From: Thioflexithrix psekupsensis
GTDB lineage: Bacteria > Pseudomonadota > Gammaproteobacteria > Beggiatoales > Beggiatoaceae
Assembly: GCF_002149925.1 (NCBI RefSeq)
Contig: NZ_MSLT01000018.1
Span: 62,001 to 126,000, forward strand
Length of the DNA stretch: 64,000 nt
Direction: 5' to 3'
Part shown: positions 19,764 through 29,856 of the stretch, piece by piece
How the letters are laid out: every line of letters begins with the position of its first letter
Position numbering within the stretch: position 1 is the stretch's first letter
Notes under the pieces: generated by a model
Told to the model about the DNA's origin: nothing
Databases searched by the model: none
What the model saw: the letters and a program-made list of their open reading frames with translations, nothing else
Made by a program: the position numbers and the translations under genes

Positions 19764-20173
19764 GGAGTTATCCTCTTTTCAAAGTTATGAGAAATCTGTT
19801 TATATTCGCTTCTTTAAATAGAGTAAGCACAAGATTTTGTTGCTTTTTATTTAAGTTATTTTGGATAAAAAAGGAATTTATTTCCTTTTCTTCAGCAGTT
19901 GAGTGTAAATCTGATTCTAACTCAGAAGAGGTCAAAAACAAAACAGGCTTTGCTATTTTTGTTTCTCCATTTATTTGTGTATTTTCTAAGTTAGTGTATA
20001 AAATCATTTTCAATAAACCATCTTTAATGTCACTTTTGCTTGGTAAAATACTTGATTTTGAGTGTTTCCCTTCTATTAAAAAAATATCATTTTTTTCTAT
20101 TATTACTTCATCAACTGTAAAAAAGTATTGCCCACCTAAATAATTCGTTATCGTTATTTTTGCCTTTGATATA

Positions 20174-21304
20174 TACCAAAATTATGTGAGATATAAAAAC
20201 AAATTAAGTTCTAATATCTAGCTAGATATTAGGTATAAGATACTGTTTAATTTTATTAAACTTAAACACTTTACCTGACAAAAAGGTCTCAAACATACTA
20301 GTGACTTCTTTAAAGCTTGATAGACGATGAAAATTCTTTCTGACCCAATTCTTACCTTGAAGCCAAATATCCTCGACTGGATTTTGCTCTGGGGCATTGG
20401 GCGCAAATCTTAATAAACGAACTTTCCATTCTGATTCTGGAAGTCCCCCATTTAATTTCTCTAAATAAGTTCTTAAACCTTCAGAACGATGATAACTTGC
20501 ACCATCCCAAATAATCACATGACGGGCTTCTTTATATCTGTAAATGAGCCAGTTAATAAAGTCTATCGTATATTTTGTATCAGCTTTCTTTGCCCTATCT
20601 AAAATAAATTCTCCCGTATAAATATTCACCGCTCCATACCACGTTTGAGAAGTGCGATAATTACTCATCTTTATTGACGTTCTTTCTCCTTTTTTCGACC
20701 AAACATAACCACAAATATCTCCCCACAACTGATGGCTTTCGTCTTGCATCCAGTACATTACCTCTCCACTTTCTATCTGTTCACGCTCCTTATCTATTAA
20801 ATCCTTAATCTCTTTTTTTTTAGCTTCTACTTTTACCTCATCTTTTGCCGAATTCTCTTTGTGTGTCTTCTTATAACTTAAATTCGCTTCTTCTAATAAT
20901 TTAGTATAAGAAGTATTTGAAGAATAGAAAACATCATACTCCTCTTTTAAGTATCTCTTTAGTTCCTCTATTGTTATTGTCTTCTTTTCTTGTATCCAAT
21001 TAATCACATCTTCTCGTTCACGCGGCTTTAAATACCCTGGCGAGCCTTTATACGCTAACTTTAATCCTTCCACCCCTGACGCTAAATAAATGGCTTTCCA
21101 TTTATCCACAAATTGCACACTGACACAACACGCTAAAGCCGCTTCCGCACGCACAAAACCAAGCAAAGACATTCTTACTGCCATCGCTCGCTTCACTTCT
21201 CTCGCTTCACCTGTTGACATTAACTCTTCTAAATCTTCATATCTCTTGTTCATTATTCTCTCCTATTTAAAAAGTATTATTATACGACTCTGAAAAAATT
21301 GGTA
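20174..21304 (-). mobile_element. IS630-family element, complete (copy B)
   Basis: The element is 1131 bp with imperfect inverted repeats TACCAAAATTATGTGAG and TACCAATTTTTTCAGAG, flanked on both sides by TA (20172-20173 and 21305-21306), the IS630 target duplication. It is the same length as copy C and almost identical to it, so both are recent arrivals. It splits the endonuclease gene. Confidence 0.95.
20222..21253 (-). CDS. IS630 transposase (copy B)
   Basis: This 343-residue DDE transposase has an N-terminal helix-turn-helix region followed by the catalytic core. Candidate triad residues are Asp in WMQDESHQLW, Asp in VIIWDGASYH and Glu in NPVEDIW. It is identical in protein sequence to copy C. 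The stop codon lies within a 22-bp palindrome at 20211-20232. It appears intact and probably functional. Confidence 0.95.
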   Translation of the reverse strand: MNKRYEDLEELMSTGEAREVKRAMAVRMSLLGFVRAEAALACCVSVQFVDKWKAIYLASGVEGLKLAYKGSPGYLKPREREDVINWIQEKKTITIEELKRYLKEEYDVFYSSNTSYTKLLEEANLSYKKTHKENSAKDEVKVEAKKKEIKDLIDKEREQIESGEVMYWMQDESHQLWGDICGYVWSKKGERTSIKMSNYRTSQTWYGAVNIYTGEFILDRAKKADTKYTIDFINWLIYRYKEARHVIIWDGASYHRSEGLRTYLEKLNGGLPESEWKVRLLRFAPNAPEQNPVEDIWLQGKNWVRKNFHRLSSFKEVTSMFETFLSGKVFKFNKIKQYLIPNI

Positions 21305-22089
21305 TAGTAGCTCCCAAAACCTCCTTAGGCTGTATGGTTACAACTTCGCGGCTTTGTGCATCTTTTGCTTTTTGACGAGAAAACTTTGTAAATTCCTCTA
21401 CACCTTCGCTAATTTTTACTGCAAAATCGTCTATGCCTTTCTCGCTGTGCATTTTAACTTTTGTCTGCTCACTAATCTTTCGATAACTATTTTTGACTTT
21501 ATTGATTATATCAGAAAAGTTATCTTTTAATTCTTGCAAATTCCAATGCAGAGCCGAGCTATGATAAGCTGAAATTTCTTGAATTTTATTTAAAATATAC
21601 TGATTATTGAATTGTTGATTAGTTATTTTATTATCATAATTTTCGTTCTTTTCTGCTTTATTATAAAATGCTAAAATTACATATACATCAAGCAGGGACA
21701 TCATAGAAACTGTATCCCATTGGATAAAGTCTCTGTCACCATCGAAACCTTCATCTTTGACCACAGGAATAACAGTTATTTTTTTGCCATTTCCTAAAGT
21801 ATTATATACTCTCTCATAAGGGTATGATCTTGTGCGTTTCGGTGAAACCCATTTTGAAATAGCAAAATTTAGTCTATTATCAGAGTAAATACAGGATGAA
21901 GGGCAGGTATTAATGTCAAAATTATTACTTTCTATTGTTTTTAATTTCTCAGAAAGACAAATTCTATATTTCAGTCCTGTTATTTTGCTATTAATTTCCA
22001 TTATTTATAAACCTAATTTTTACAAAGTTGTTATGAAATTTTTGTCTAAAGTTATGCTTTAGCAAAGTAATGTGATTTATAAAAACATT

Positions 22090-22212
22090 TTTTGTCTGAA
22101 CCAGAATTTAAAGAATTTAAAAAATTGATTCATTCTGAAAAATAAACGATAAGCACCTGACAATTCTGATTCAGACAAAATTTTTATGAATGACTTAATT
22201 TTGCTATAAGTA
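22090..22212. repeat. dispersed inverted-repeat element, copy 2
   Basis: Arms TTTTGTCTGAACCAGAATT (22090-22108) and AATTCTGATTCAGACAAAA (22162-22180) pair almost completely. The tail ACTTAATTTTGCTATA matches the tail of the copy at 11017-11143. The spacer has diverged between the copies while the arms are kept, as expected if structure matters. Confidence 0.7.
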
Positions 22213-22269
22213 TGTTACTACGTCACTAAAGTTTTCACAAATAATCTTCATGAAAACTTTAGCTCTCCC

Positions 22270-23430
22270 CTACTCCACCCCCACCACCCCAAAATACCCC
22301 GCATGAAATGGCGTTGCTGGAGAATGCCACTGTAATTGTAGCGAGTAATAGCGGGTTTCAAACCAGACGAATGCGTTTAATAATCCTGTCTCTATCTCAT
22401 AACGCGCTGGAATAGGTAAATAGCCGTTATTGGTTTGCATCTGGGAATTTTGCAATAGTAAATGGCCAGTTTCGGAATTGATCGCTAATTGAGCGTTGAA
22501 TTCTCCCACTAATGTTCCTGATTTATCCACCAATTGGATTAAAGGTAAAGCTAATTGTTTCGTTGCAAGCGTATAATAACTGGGTAAAATGGATTGTGCC
22601 AATTGCGCGGCAAGTTGGCGATGCACGGTACTGGTCGGGTGTTGATCGTCCCAGAATAAATATTGATCAGGTTTTTCACAGACTTGCGACGTTTTTTCTT
22701 CTAAGCAAGGCTCTGTAGTTGTTTGTATTCCTGTGGAATCAGCAGCATGTTGTAATTGCTGCATTAATGGCGTGACATCAAATAACTGACCTTGAAATTG
22801 TTGGCGATTTTCCCATAATTGTTGATTAAAATCTGCACTGGCTTGGCTTAATTCAGCCGTTAATTGCCGTGCAGTGGCACGCGGCGTTTGTCCTAAATCA
22901 GGCAAGGTTAAAATTAAAACATGACGCGCTCCCCATTCATTTAATGTTCGCACCGCTGTTAATAATTGGCTCACCGCTTTTGGCACAATGACAGATATAT
23001 CAGATTGGGTTTTAATCTCTAATAAATCATTCGCACCAATCCAGAAAATATATAACGCATTAGGGTCAGCTTTTTCTTGTACTTGTTGCCCAAAATCTTG
23101 TAATTGTTGTTGTAAGTTTTTTGGAATGGGTAAAGCTCCCGGGCCACCCGTCGAAGCCCCGCCCCACGCTAAATTATTCACTTGCGATAGGCCTAATTGG
23201 CTTTTTAAAAAATCCACCCATATTTCACCATTCGCAAATCGCCCTTGATAATTCGGTTCGGCTGGAAAACCGCGCCCCGTCACCGCACGAGTGGCATTAA
23301 ATAAATTTCCCGTGTCTGACAAACTGTCGCCAAACACCACCACATCCGAATAGGGCGATTGCGCCCAGGTAACTAAACTACAACTGAAACACAGCAAAAA
23401 CAGCAAGTATTTGTGAAATGGCAATCGCAT
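22270..23430 (-). CDS. secreted GDSL/SGNH-family esterase
   Basis: A signal peptide (MRLPFHKYLLFLLCFSCSLV, cleavage after TWA) precedes an SGNH hydrolase. The catalytic Ser is in VVVFGDSLSDTGN, the Gly block in NLAWGGAS, the Asn in WIGANDLLE, and the Asp/His in FWDDQHPTSTVHR. It is an exported lipase/acylhydrolase-type enzyme. A C-terminal region of about 90 residues beyond the hydrolase fold has a beta-strand-like character. The in-frame ATG at 23472 would add 14 residues; I prefer 23430 for its compact signal peptide. The last 70 codons are duplicated at 16618-16850. Confidence 0.88.
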   Translation of the reverse strand: MRLPFHKYLLFLLCFSCSLVTWAQSPYSDVVVFGDSLSDTGNLFNATRAVTGRGFPAEPNYQGRFANGEIWVDFLKSQLGLSQVNNLAWGGASTGGPGALPIPKNLQQQLQDFGQQVQEKADPNALYIFWIGANDLLEIKTQSDISVIVPKAVSQLLTAVRTLNEWGARHVLILTLPDLGQTPRATARQLTAELSQASADFNQQLWENRQQFQGQLFDVTPLMQQLQHAADSTGIQTTTEPCLEEKTSQVCEKPDQYLFWDDQHPTSTVHRQLAAQLAQSILPSYYTLATKQLALPLIQLVDKSGTLVGEFNAQLAINSETGHLLLQNSQMQTNNGYLPIPARYEIETGLLNAFVWFETRYYSLQLQWHSPATPFHAGYFGVVGVE

Positions 23431-23553
23431 GGTTATCATAACGGAAATCCAAAAGGTCAAACGGTTGATCATACCGTGGTGTTAAAAACGGATAATGACA
23501 TCATTATCCAGTAATGAATGCAAAAATAAACTTAAACACAATAAGGAACTCTT

Positions 23554-26370
23554 GTGAGCGATTATAAACACACTCTGAATTTACCCAAAACCGATTTTCC
23601 TATGCGTGGCAATTTGCCTCAGCGTGAGCCTGAGTTATTACAAAAATGGCACGACATGTCACTGTACGCTTTAATGCGTGACAATGCCCGTGGTCGCCCT
23701 GCGTTTCATCTCCACGATGGCCCACCGTATGCCAATGGCGATATTCATTTGGGACACGTGGTTAATAAAGTCTTAAAAGATTTTATTGTGAAAAGCAAGA
23801 CCCTAAGCGGTTGGGACGCGCCTTATGTGCCGGGGTGGGATTGTCATGGTCTCCCGATTGAACTGCAAGTGGAAAAAAAGTTAGGTAAAGCAGGGCATCA
23901 GGTCGATGCCAGCCAATTCCGCGAAGCCTGTCGCCATTACGCCCAACAGCAAATTGAACGGCAAAAAGCGGATTTTATTCGTTTGGGCGTGTTTGGGGAT
24001 TGGGAAAATCCTTATTTAACCATGAATTTCCACACCGAAGCCAATATTATCCGCGCTTTAGGGCGTATTATTGACGCAGGACATGTGCAAAAAGGTGTTA
24101 AACCTGTCTATTGGTGTACGGATTGTGGTTCAGCTTTGGCTGAAGCGGAAGTGGAATATATGGAAAAAACCTCTTCCGCGATTGATGTGCGCTTTGCGGT
24201 GTTAGACGACGCGGCATTTTTTGCGCGCTGTCACCACGCGCCCGATAAATGCGGTCATGGCGATTTGTCCGTTGTCATTTGGACTACAACACCGTGGACG
24301 CTGCCCGCTAACGAAGCCGTCGCTTTACACCCTGATTTAGAATATGTTGTTGTACAGCGCGAAGATGACAATGAACCGCCTGAACGTTTTTTAGTGGCTA
24401 AAGATTTATTGTTGACTGTGCAAAATCGTTACGGAATGCAGCAATATCATGTGATTGCCGATTGTTTGGGACGGGATTTAGAAGGCGTTTTGTTACAACA
24501 TCCGTTTTTAGATCGCCACGTTCCCATTATTCTTGGGGATCATGTGACTACGGAAGCAGGAACAGGCGCGGTGCATACTGCGCCCGCACATGGTCAGGAA
24601 GATTATTTGGTCGGTTTGAAATATGAATTGCCCGTCAATAATCCTGTGGATTCGCAAGGCCATTTTATTTCCACTACGCCTTTATTTGCGGGTGAATCGG
24701 TGTTTTCTGCGGATCAGAAAGTGATTGAGGTGTTAAAAGAACGCGGACGTTTGGTGCATCAAGAGCGAATTACACACAGTTATCCGCATTGTTGGCGGCA
24801 TAAAATTCCCGTTATTTTCCGTGCGACTCCGCAGTGGTTTATTATGATGGATACGAAAAATTTACGACAACAAGCGATGTCGGCATTGGAAACGGTAGAG
24901 TTTACGCCCGATTGGGGACGGCCGCGTTTAGAAGGCATGATTGCCAATCGGCCGGATTGGTGTATTTCTCGACAACGCATGTGGGGCGTGCCGATTGCCG
25001 TTTTTATTCATAAAGAAACCCAAGCCTTACATCCCGATACGCCCGCTTTAATCGAAAAAGTCGCGCAACAGGTGGAAAAACAAGGCATTGAAGCCTGGTT
25101 TTCTTTGCCTGTCGATGCCTTGTTGAGTGCTGAGGATGCGGCGTGTTATGAAAAAGTAATGGATACTTTAGATGTGTGGTTCGATTCGGGAACGACGCAT
25201 TTTAGTGTGTTAGAACAGGAAGCCCATTTAGCTGTGCCAGCGGATTTGTATTTGGAAGGCTCGGATCAGCATCGAGGGTGGTTTCAATCGTCTTTGTTGA
25301 CTTCTACGGCGATGCGTCAGGGACAAGCTCCGTATAAAGGCTTGTTGACACATGGTTTTACGGTGGATGCGCAAGGGCGCAAAATGTCTAAATCGCTGGG
25401 CAATGTGATTGCACCGCAAGAAGTGACGCAAAGTTTAGGCGCGGAAATTTTACGCTTATGGACGGCTGCAACCGATTATCGCGGTGAAATTACTGTGTCT
25501 AATGAGATTTTAAAACGAATCACAGACGCTTATCGTCGTTTGCGCAATACAGCCCGATTTTTACTCGCCAATTTACATGATTTTGATCCAGAAACCCATC
25601 GCGTGCCAGCGGATCAGTTGTTGGCTTTAGATCGTTGGGCGTTACATCAAGCCTATGTATTGCAAAAAGACGTGATTGCGGCTTATGACAGTTATGCGTT
25701 TCATGTGGTGTATCAAAAAGTGCATCATTTTTGTGCGATGGATATGGGCAGTTTGTATTTGGATATTATTAAAGATCGCCAATACACCACGGCTAAAGAC
25801 AGTGTGGCGCGTCGTTCAGCACAAACGGCCATGTATGATATTGTCGTCGCTTTAACGCATTGGTTGGCTCCGATTTTGAGTTTTACCAGTGAGGAAATTT
25901 GGTCTTATTTACCCGGTAAACGGCCGGCTTCCGTGTTTCTCAGTACATGGTATGAAGGATTGGTAGAATCTTCCCAAGCGATTGATTGGACGGCTATTTT
26001 TGGCGTGCGCGAGGTGGTGAGTCGAGAATTAGAACAGTTGCGTAAAGCAGAAGCAATTGGTTCTTCTTTGGATGCGGAAGTGACGATTTATTGTGACGGT
26101 GAATTGTACCAGACATTAATGGCGTTAGAAGATGAGTTACGTTTTGTATTAATTACTTCTTATGCCACCGTGTTACCTGTCGCAGAAAAAAGTGCCAATG
26201 CCGTACAACATCAAGGTTTTTGGACAGCGGTCACGGCATCGGTTCATCCCAAATGTGAGCGATGCTGGCATCACCGCGCCGATGTGGGACAACACGCGGA
26301 TCATCCCCATTTATGCGGGCGTTGTGTGGAAAACGTCGCCGCCGCAGGCGAAACACGGCGGTTTGCCTAA
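23554..26370 (+). CDS. ileS: isoleucyl-tRNA synthetase
   Basis: This class I aminoacyl-tRNA synthetase charges tRNA-Ile. The 938-residue protein has the HIGH-type motif [11 protein letters not shown] (residues 58-68), the KMSKS loop near 610, the editing domain between them, and a C-terminal zinc site CERCWHH...CGRCVEN. It starts at GTG 23554 behind AAGGA. Its stop codon shares an A with the lspA start (TAATG), a linkage common in Proteobacteria. Confidence 0.98.
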   Translation: MSDYKHTLNLPKTDFPMRGNLPQREPELLQKWHDMSLYALMRDNARGRPAFHLHDGPPYANGDIHLGHVVNKVLKDFIVKSKTLSGWDAPYVPGWDCHGLPIELQVEKKLGKAGHQVDASQFREACRHYAQQQIERQKADFIRLGVFGDWENPYLTMNFHTEANIIRALGRIIDAGHVQKGVKPVYWCTDCGSALAEAEVEYMEKTSSAIDVRFAVLDDAAFFARCHHAPDKCGHGDLSVVIWTTTPWTLPANEAVALHPDLEYVVVQREDDNEPPERFLVAKDLLLTVQNRYGMQQYHVIADCLGRDLEGVLLQHPFLDRHVPIILGDHVTTEAGTGAVHTAPAHGQEDYLVGLKYELPVNNPVDSQGHFISTTPLFAGESVFSADQKVIEVLKERGRLVHQERITHSYPHCWRHKIPVIFRATPQWFIMMDTKNLRQQAMSALETVEFTPDWGRPRLEGMIANRPDWCISRQRMWGVPIAVFIHKETQALHPDTPALIEKVAQQVEKQGIEAWFSLPVDALLSAEDAACYEKVMDTLDVWFDSGTTHFSVLEQEAHLAVPADLYLEGSDQHRGWFQSSLLTSTAMRQGQAPYKGLLTHGFTVDAQGRKMSKSLGNVIAPQEVTQSLGAEILRLWTAATDYRGEITVSNEILKRITDAYRRLRNTARFLLANLHDFDPETHRVPADQLLALDRWALHQAYVLQKDVIAAYDSYAFHVVYQKVHHFCAMDMGSLYLDIIKDRQYTTAKDSVARRSAQTAMYDIVVALTHWLAPILSFTSEEIWSYLPGKRPASVFLSTWYEGLVESSQAIDWTAIFGVREVVSRELEQLRKAEAIGSSLDAEVTIYCDGELYQTLMALEDELRFVLITSYATVLPVAEKSANAVQHQGFWTAVTASVHPKCERCWHHRADVGQHADHPHLCGRCVENVAAAGETRRFA

Positions 26371-26876
26371 TGAACGCCTCTACTCATGACACACAGAACA
26401 CAACAGGTTTACGTTGGTTGTGGATTTCGTTTATCGTGTTGCTACTGGATCAAGCGACGAAATGGTGGGCGAGTAGTGCATTAGAGTTGTATCAGCCTGT
26501 TCCCGTGTTACCGTATCTCAATTTTACCTTGCTACACAATCCCGGTGCGGCGTTTAGTTTTCTCGCGGATGCGGGGGGTTGGCAGCGATGGTTTTTTACG
26601 GGCTTGGCGGTGGTGATCAGTGCGGTGATTGTGATGTGGTTGGCGCGTTTGTCTCCGCAACAGCGAATGTTGGGGATTGCCTTGGCGTTGGTTTTAGGCG
26701 GCGCAGTGGGAAATGTGATTGATCGTTTCATTTATGGTTATGTGATTGATTTTATAGATGTTTATTATCAAACATGGCATTGGCCTGCGTTTAATATCGC
26801 CGATTCCGCAATTACCATTGGCGCGGTGCTGTTGTTGATTGATGTGGTGCGACATCCGCAGCCGACGGAATCTTAG
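26370..26876 (+). CDS. lspA: lipoprotein signal peptidase II
   Basis: This membrane aspartyl protease cleaves prolipoprotein signal peptides after diacylglyceryl transfer. The 168-residue protein has four membrane helices and the family motifs LLLDQATKWW, LLHNPGAAFSF, GGAVGNVIDRF (catalytic Asp) and FNIADSAITIG (second Asp). The start ATG at 26370 overlaps the ileS stop, so translation is coupled. A terminator follows at 26995. Confidence 0.97.
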   Translation: MNASTHDTQNTTGLRWLWISFIVLLLDQATKWWASSALELYQPVPVLPYLNFTLLHNPGAAFSFLADAGGWQRWFFTGLAVVISAVIVMWLARLSPQQRMLGIALALVLGGAVGNVIDRFIYGYVIDFIDVYYQTWHWPAFNIADSAITIGAVLLLIDVVRHPQPTES

Positions 26877-26994
26877 AAGTAGAGTTTAGGAATATCCGTT
26901 TTTTACTGTCTTTTACTCCCCTCTTTGTTTCTAACTAGGAGGGGAAGACAGCATGCTGTTTATTTAACTACTTATTAATTTAACGTCACCATCG

Positions 26995-27039
26995 GCCGAA
27001 TAGCTAAGATAATAGCTTGTGGCTATTCGGCTGTTTTTT
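26995..27039. terminator. rho-independent terminator
   Basis: Stem GCCGAATAGC (26995-27004) pairs with GCTATTCGGC (27022-27031), followed by TGTTTTTTC on the plus strand. It would end the ileS-lspA transcript. It lies between convergent genes and could also affect the minus-strand gene ending at 27065. Confidence 0.8.
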
Positions 27040-27064
27040 CTTGATAAAAGTTAAATTATTATTT

Positions 27065-27529
27065 CTAAAAAGAAAACCATCTAATAGGAATTTTTGCAGA
27101 AAAATATACGATTAATAAATAGCCAATCACTATCACCAATGCAAAGAAAGAAATACCATAATGGCCTTGTTTAAATTGATATAGATTATCCACAAAAATA
27201 TTTCCTGCAATGACTATGGCGATAGCGGCAAGAATGAGGCTAAACCACGACACGGTAGCGGTATTTATTGCGCTAAAATATAACACAATATCAAAAATTT
27301 TACCCAAACCAATCAGACTTAATAAGATAACTAATGGGATACCATAAATAAAAAATATAACAATCCCCAATGTATTTAAAAAATCAGGTTTATTAGGATT
27401 GCTCGCGCCCATTATGGTTATATAAAAAGTTAATAACGCAGTCAAAGGGAAAATCAATACATTTAAAATTAGAAATCCCTTAAATAATTCTATAATAACA
27501 ACGGAATGAGTCAACCCTTCTTTTAACAT
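27065..27529 (-). CDS. unknown small membrane protein
   Basis: This 154-residue protein is strongly hydrophobic, with four likely membrane helices: about residues 15-38, 48-72, 85-110 and 122-145. It has no recognisable motif, and the charged residues are few. It lies 59 bp downstream of another minus-strand membrane-protein gene and may be cotranscribed with it. No function can be proposed. Confidence 0.6.
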   Translation of the reverse strand: MLKEGLTHSVVIIELFKGFLILNVLIFPLTALLTFYITIMGASNPNKPDFLNTLGIVIFFIYGIPLVILLSLIGLGKIFDIVLYFSAINTATVSWFSLILAAIAIVIAGNIFVDNLYQFKQGHYGISFFALVIVIGYLLIVYFSAKIPIRWFSF

Positions 27530-27588
27530 CTCTCTGTCCTTTTATTATTGATTAAAAATTAGCTTGGGTGCGTAAAGCAAGAACTTAA

Positions 27589-28536
27589 TTAACTGGATTC
27601 AGACAATAAATACTGCTCTAAATATTGAATTTGTTGGGCTAATTGATCATGTTGTTTTTGCGACAAAGGCGCGTGGTAATAAGCAATTTTATACTCTTGT
27701 CCCGACACGTGCAGCGATAAACGGTAATCAATGGCTTGATTTTCTTGACTTAAACGCCGTATTTGTAAACGCGCATCCGATAAAGCGCAACTGACCTCTT
27801 GCGGCTGGAAAAACAAACGGTGCCACAAGTGATGGCGCACCACTTTACAAGTATTATTTGTTTTATTTAAATAAATCGTCGTCGTTTGAAATTGCCGCAA
27901 TAATCGCCACGCCACATCCACCCCAAAAAATAACACCCGCACCGTAAATAATCCCACCCGCCATACCCATGGTGTCGTCTGCGTTCCTGCGAAATGCGGG
28001 CGAAAATAAAGCGCACCCACGAAAATTAAAATAAACATCACCACTCCCCCCGTACGCGATCCCAATCCCACTAACCAATATTCCTGTAAATTTTCTAAGG
28101 TTAATGTGTCTGCAATGGGCTGCTGAATAAAATGATTAATGCGTTGTGCAATGTCCTCGGCGTGATCGCGGCTTTCCACCACGGTAAATAAGGCTTCTTG
28201 TTGTTGCGCCCCATAGAGGTAAATGGCGAAGCCACGTCGCGTGACTTCAACGTTGGCACGGTGCGTTTCTCGGATGTCATGCTGCTCCATTGTGTCTAAT
28301 AAACGACTGCGATGGGCAGTTATTTGGCAATGAACGTGGTTTTGCAGCGAATATTGACAGTGTAATTGACTGCGGCCGCTGCCTGAAATGGCCGCCAAAA
28401 TAAATAAAATAACAAATGCGTTAAAAAGAAGAATCAAAAACCCAATAGAAAACCCAATTAAAAAATCAATCCAATGCGTCCAATGCGAGGATAAACGAAA
28501 AATAAAATGTGACGGTGATTTTTCTAAAATAACCAT
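27589..28536 (-). CDS. unknown membrane protein
   Basis: The 315-residue protein has a hydrophobic N-terminal helix (about residues 24-50), a soluble stretch, then two close helices (about 155-178 and 190-210). A cytoplasmic-looking C-terminal domain of about 100 residues is rich in Gln, His and Arg. No known domain is recognised. It stands upstream of the small membrane protein at 27065-27529. Confidence 0.6.
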   Translation of the reverse strand: MVILEKSPSHFIFRLSSHWTHWIDFLIGFSIGFLILLFNAFVILFILAAISGSGRSQLHCQYSLQNHVHCQITAHRSRLLDTMEQHDIRETHRANVEVTRRGFAIYLYGAQQQEALFTVVESRDHAEDIAQRINHFIQQPIADTLTLENLQEYWLVGLGSRTGGVVMFILIFVGALYFRPHFAGTQTTPWVWRVGLFTVRVLFFGVDVAWRLLRQFQTTTIYLNKTNNTCKVVRHHLWHRLFFQPQEVSCALSDARLQIRRLSQENQAIDYRLSLHVSGQEYKIAYYHAPLSQKQHDQLAQQIQYLEQYLLSESS

Positions 28537-29429
28537 GATGATTCCCTGTTAAAAAAATAAAAATAAGTAAAGACACATAGGCTGTTGAACATCATAAAGG
28601 ATGTTTTACAAAATAAAATAACCCACATAAGGAATTATCCCTATTGTGTCGATTCTAGTCTAGCGTTTATGCTGTCAAAAGTATGATGAATAAGGAGAAC
28701 AGCGCGTTAATATGACCTGTTTTTTAGGGGAAATTACGGTGTCTGTCTGGCTGTACATTTGCCAGATTGTCGGACAATCGGAATGATTTTTAGGAAGAAA
28801 TCATTTTTTATTTCGCCCAATAAAAATATCTTCGTCAATAGCGCGCCCATTAATGACAGGCTTTATTAGCATAATTAGATATTGCAATGCAATAGAAATA
28901 GACTGCTATTTATTCTTGTCTCTATGAGGAAAATCGCTTATTCTATACACCCTAACGATGGCTCAAAAATTTTATTGAGCAGGCTTGAACTGAGTCTGAA
29001 TAAAGCCAGCAAATGGAACTTGCTTTATTGGCTTAAATCAAAGACCAAACAAGACCTAAATCGTGACAAAATGATGACTCATTAAAAAAAGAGTGACAAC
29101 TGTCGCCAAACCACCAAAAAGGAGATGACGAAGACATCCGTCCTCGTCAAGGAACAGCCACGCGAGATGCGTCGTTGTTCTGATGTGCAGATGAATCGTT
29201 GCTGTTGGGTCACGATGCCTGCCGCTGTTCGGGCGTGCTTTTGTGTTGATTGTCGAGGCCAAAGCGCGCCTGATAGCCCTTGACTACACCCGTCAAGGTT
29301 GTGGAGCGTCCCCATATTTTATGCCCTGCATAGGTGTGGAGATGGTTTAGAGCGGTAATAAATCGCCGTTCAATATAAGTACCTGTTCTCGTCTTGAGCA
29401 GTTTTTGATGCAATTTGAGGTTTAATGTT
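28537..29429. other. long stretch without a supported gene
   Basis: Short open frames exist here, but none has a ribosome site or family resemblance. A perfect dyad GATTGTC-G-GACAATC lies at 28765-28779 and could be an operator. The stem AATGATTT...AAATCATT with trailing T residues (about 28782-28811) could be a weak terminator. Two further hairpins, GCTCAA...TTGAGC and AATAAAGC...GCTTTATT, lie in 28960-29035. Bases 29100-29400 are more GC-rich and may be a decayed gene. A small RNA is possible but not demonstrated. Confidence 0.4.
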
Positions 29430-29642
29430 ATGCAAACAGGCAGTGTGAAGTGGTTTAATGAAACCAGAGGATTTGGTTTTATCGCACCTTCCGATGGAAG
29501 CAAAGATGTTTTTGTTCATTTCTCTTCCATTCAAAAAGAAGGATTCAAAACCCTAAAAGAAGGACAATCTGTCCAATTTGAATCCGAAGCGGGCGAAAAA
29601 GGCCCCAAAGCCACTATCTGCGTTCCGCTCAAGGCTGAGTAG
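29430..29642 (+). CDS. cold-shock-domain protein (CspA family)
   Basis: This 70-residue single cold-shock domain binds single-stranded RNA or DNA. RNP1 (RGFGFIAP) and RNP2 (VFVHFSSI) are both present after [11 protein letters not shown]. The ATG at 29430 is nine bases after GAGG; an upstream in-frame start at 29415 lacks such a site. The long upstream non-coding region could serve as a structured leader, as in cspA mRNAs, but that is inference. Confidence 0.95.
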   Translation: MQTGSVKWFNETRGFGFIAPSDGSKDVFVHFSSIQKEGFKTLKEGQSVQFESEAGEKGPKATICVPLKAE

Positions 29643-29856
29643 TTCGTTGAAATAATTAAGAATTGTCGTTTTATTCTTTTTTGCGAAGACCTGCTGTTTT
29701 CCTAACAGCCACGCACACGGGATTATCCCGTGTGTGGTCAATGATAAATCCTGCCTTATTCTTTCCTTTCATTCAAGCAAAAAAAATCTCCCCATTGATT
29801 AAACCAATAAAGGAGAAGTTCGATAGGACTTCAGAAGGTTTTTATTGAATTTCTGA

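Larger units (their letters stand above)
19768..22001 (-). pseudogene. type II restriction endonuclease gene interrupted by IS630
   Basis: Removing the IS (20174-21304) and one copy of the duplicated TA joins 22001-21305 to 20173-19768 in one open frame of about 366 residues. The 5' part includes VIPVVKDEGFDGDRDFIQWD, which I recall from a restriction-endonuclease family often encoded beside Dam-like methylases. The 3' part includes VDEVIIEKNDIFLIEGKHSK, a fair PD-(D/E)xK-type site (Asp, then Glu-Gly-Lys). In its present state the first piece reads into the IS end and stops, so active enzyme is unlikely. Confidence 0.75.

Noticed and set aside
19718-20143. 141-codon plus-strand frame
   Set aside because: It is antisense to the 3' part of the endonuclease gene, whose frame is supported by exact rejoining across the IS.
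28882-29085. 67-codon plus-strand frame
   Set aside because: It has no ribosome site and no similarity, and it contains hairpin sequences that suggest non-coding DNA.
29210-29503. 97-codon minus-strand frame overlapping the cold-shock gene
   Set aside because: It runs antisense through the RNP motifs of the csp gene. The remaining part (TRTGTYIERRF...) is suggestive of a decayed gene but not identifiable.
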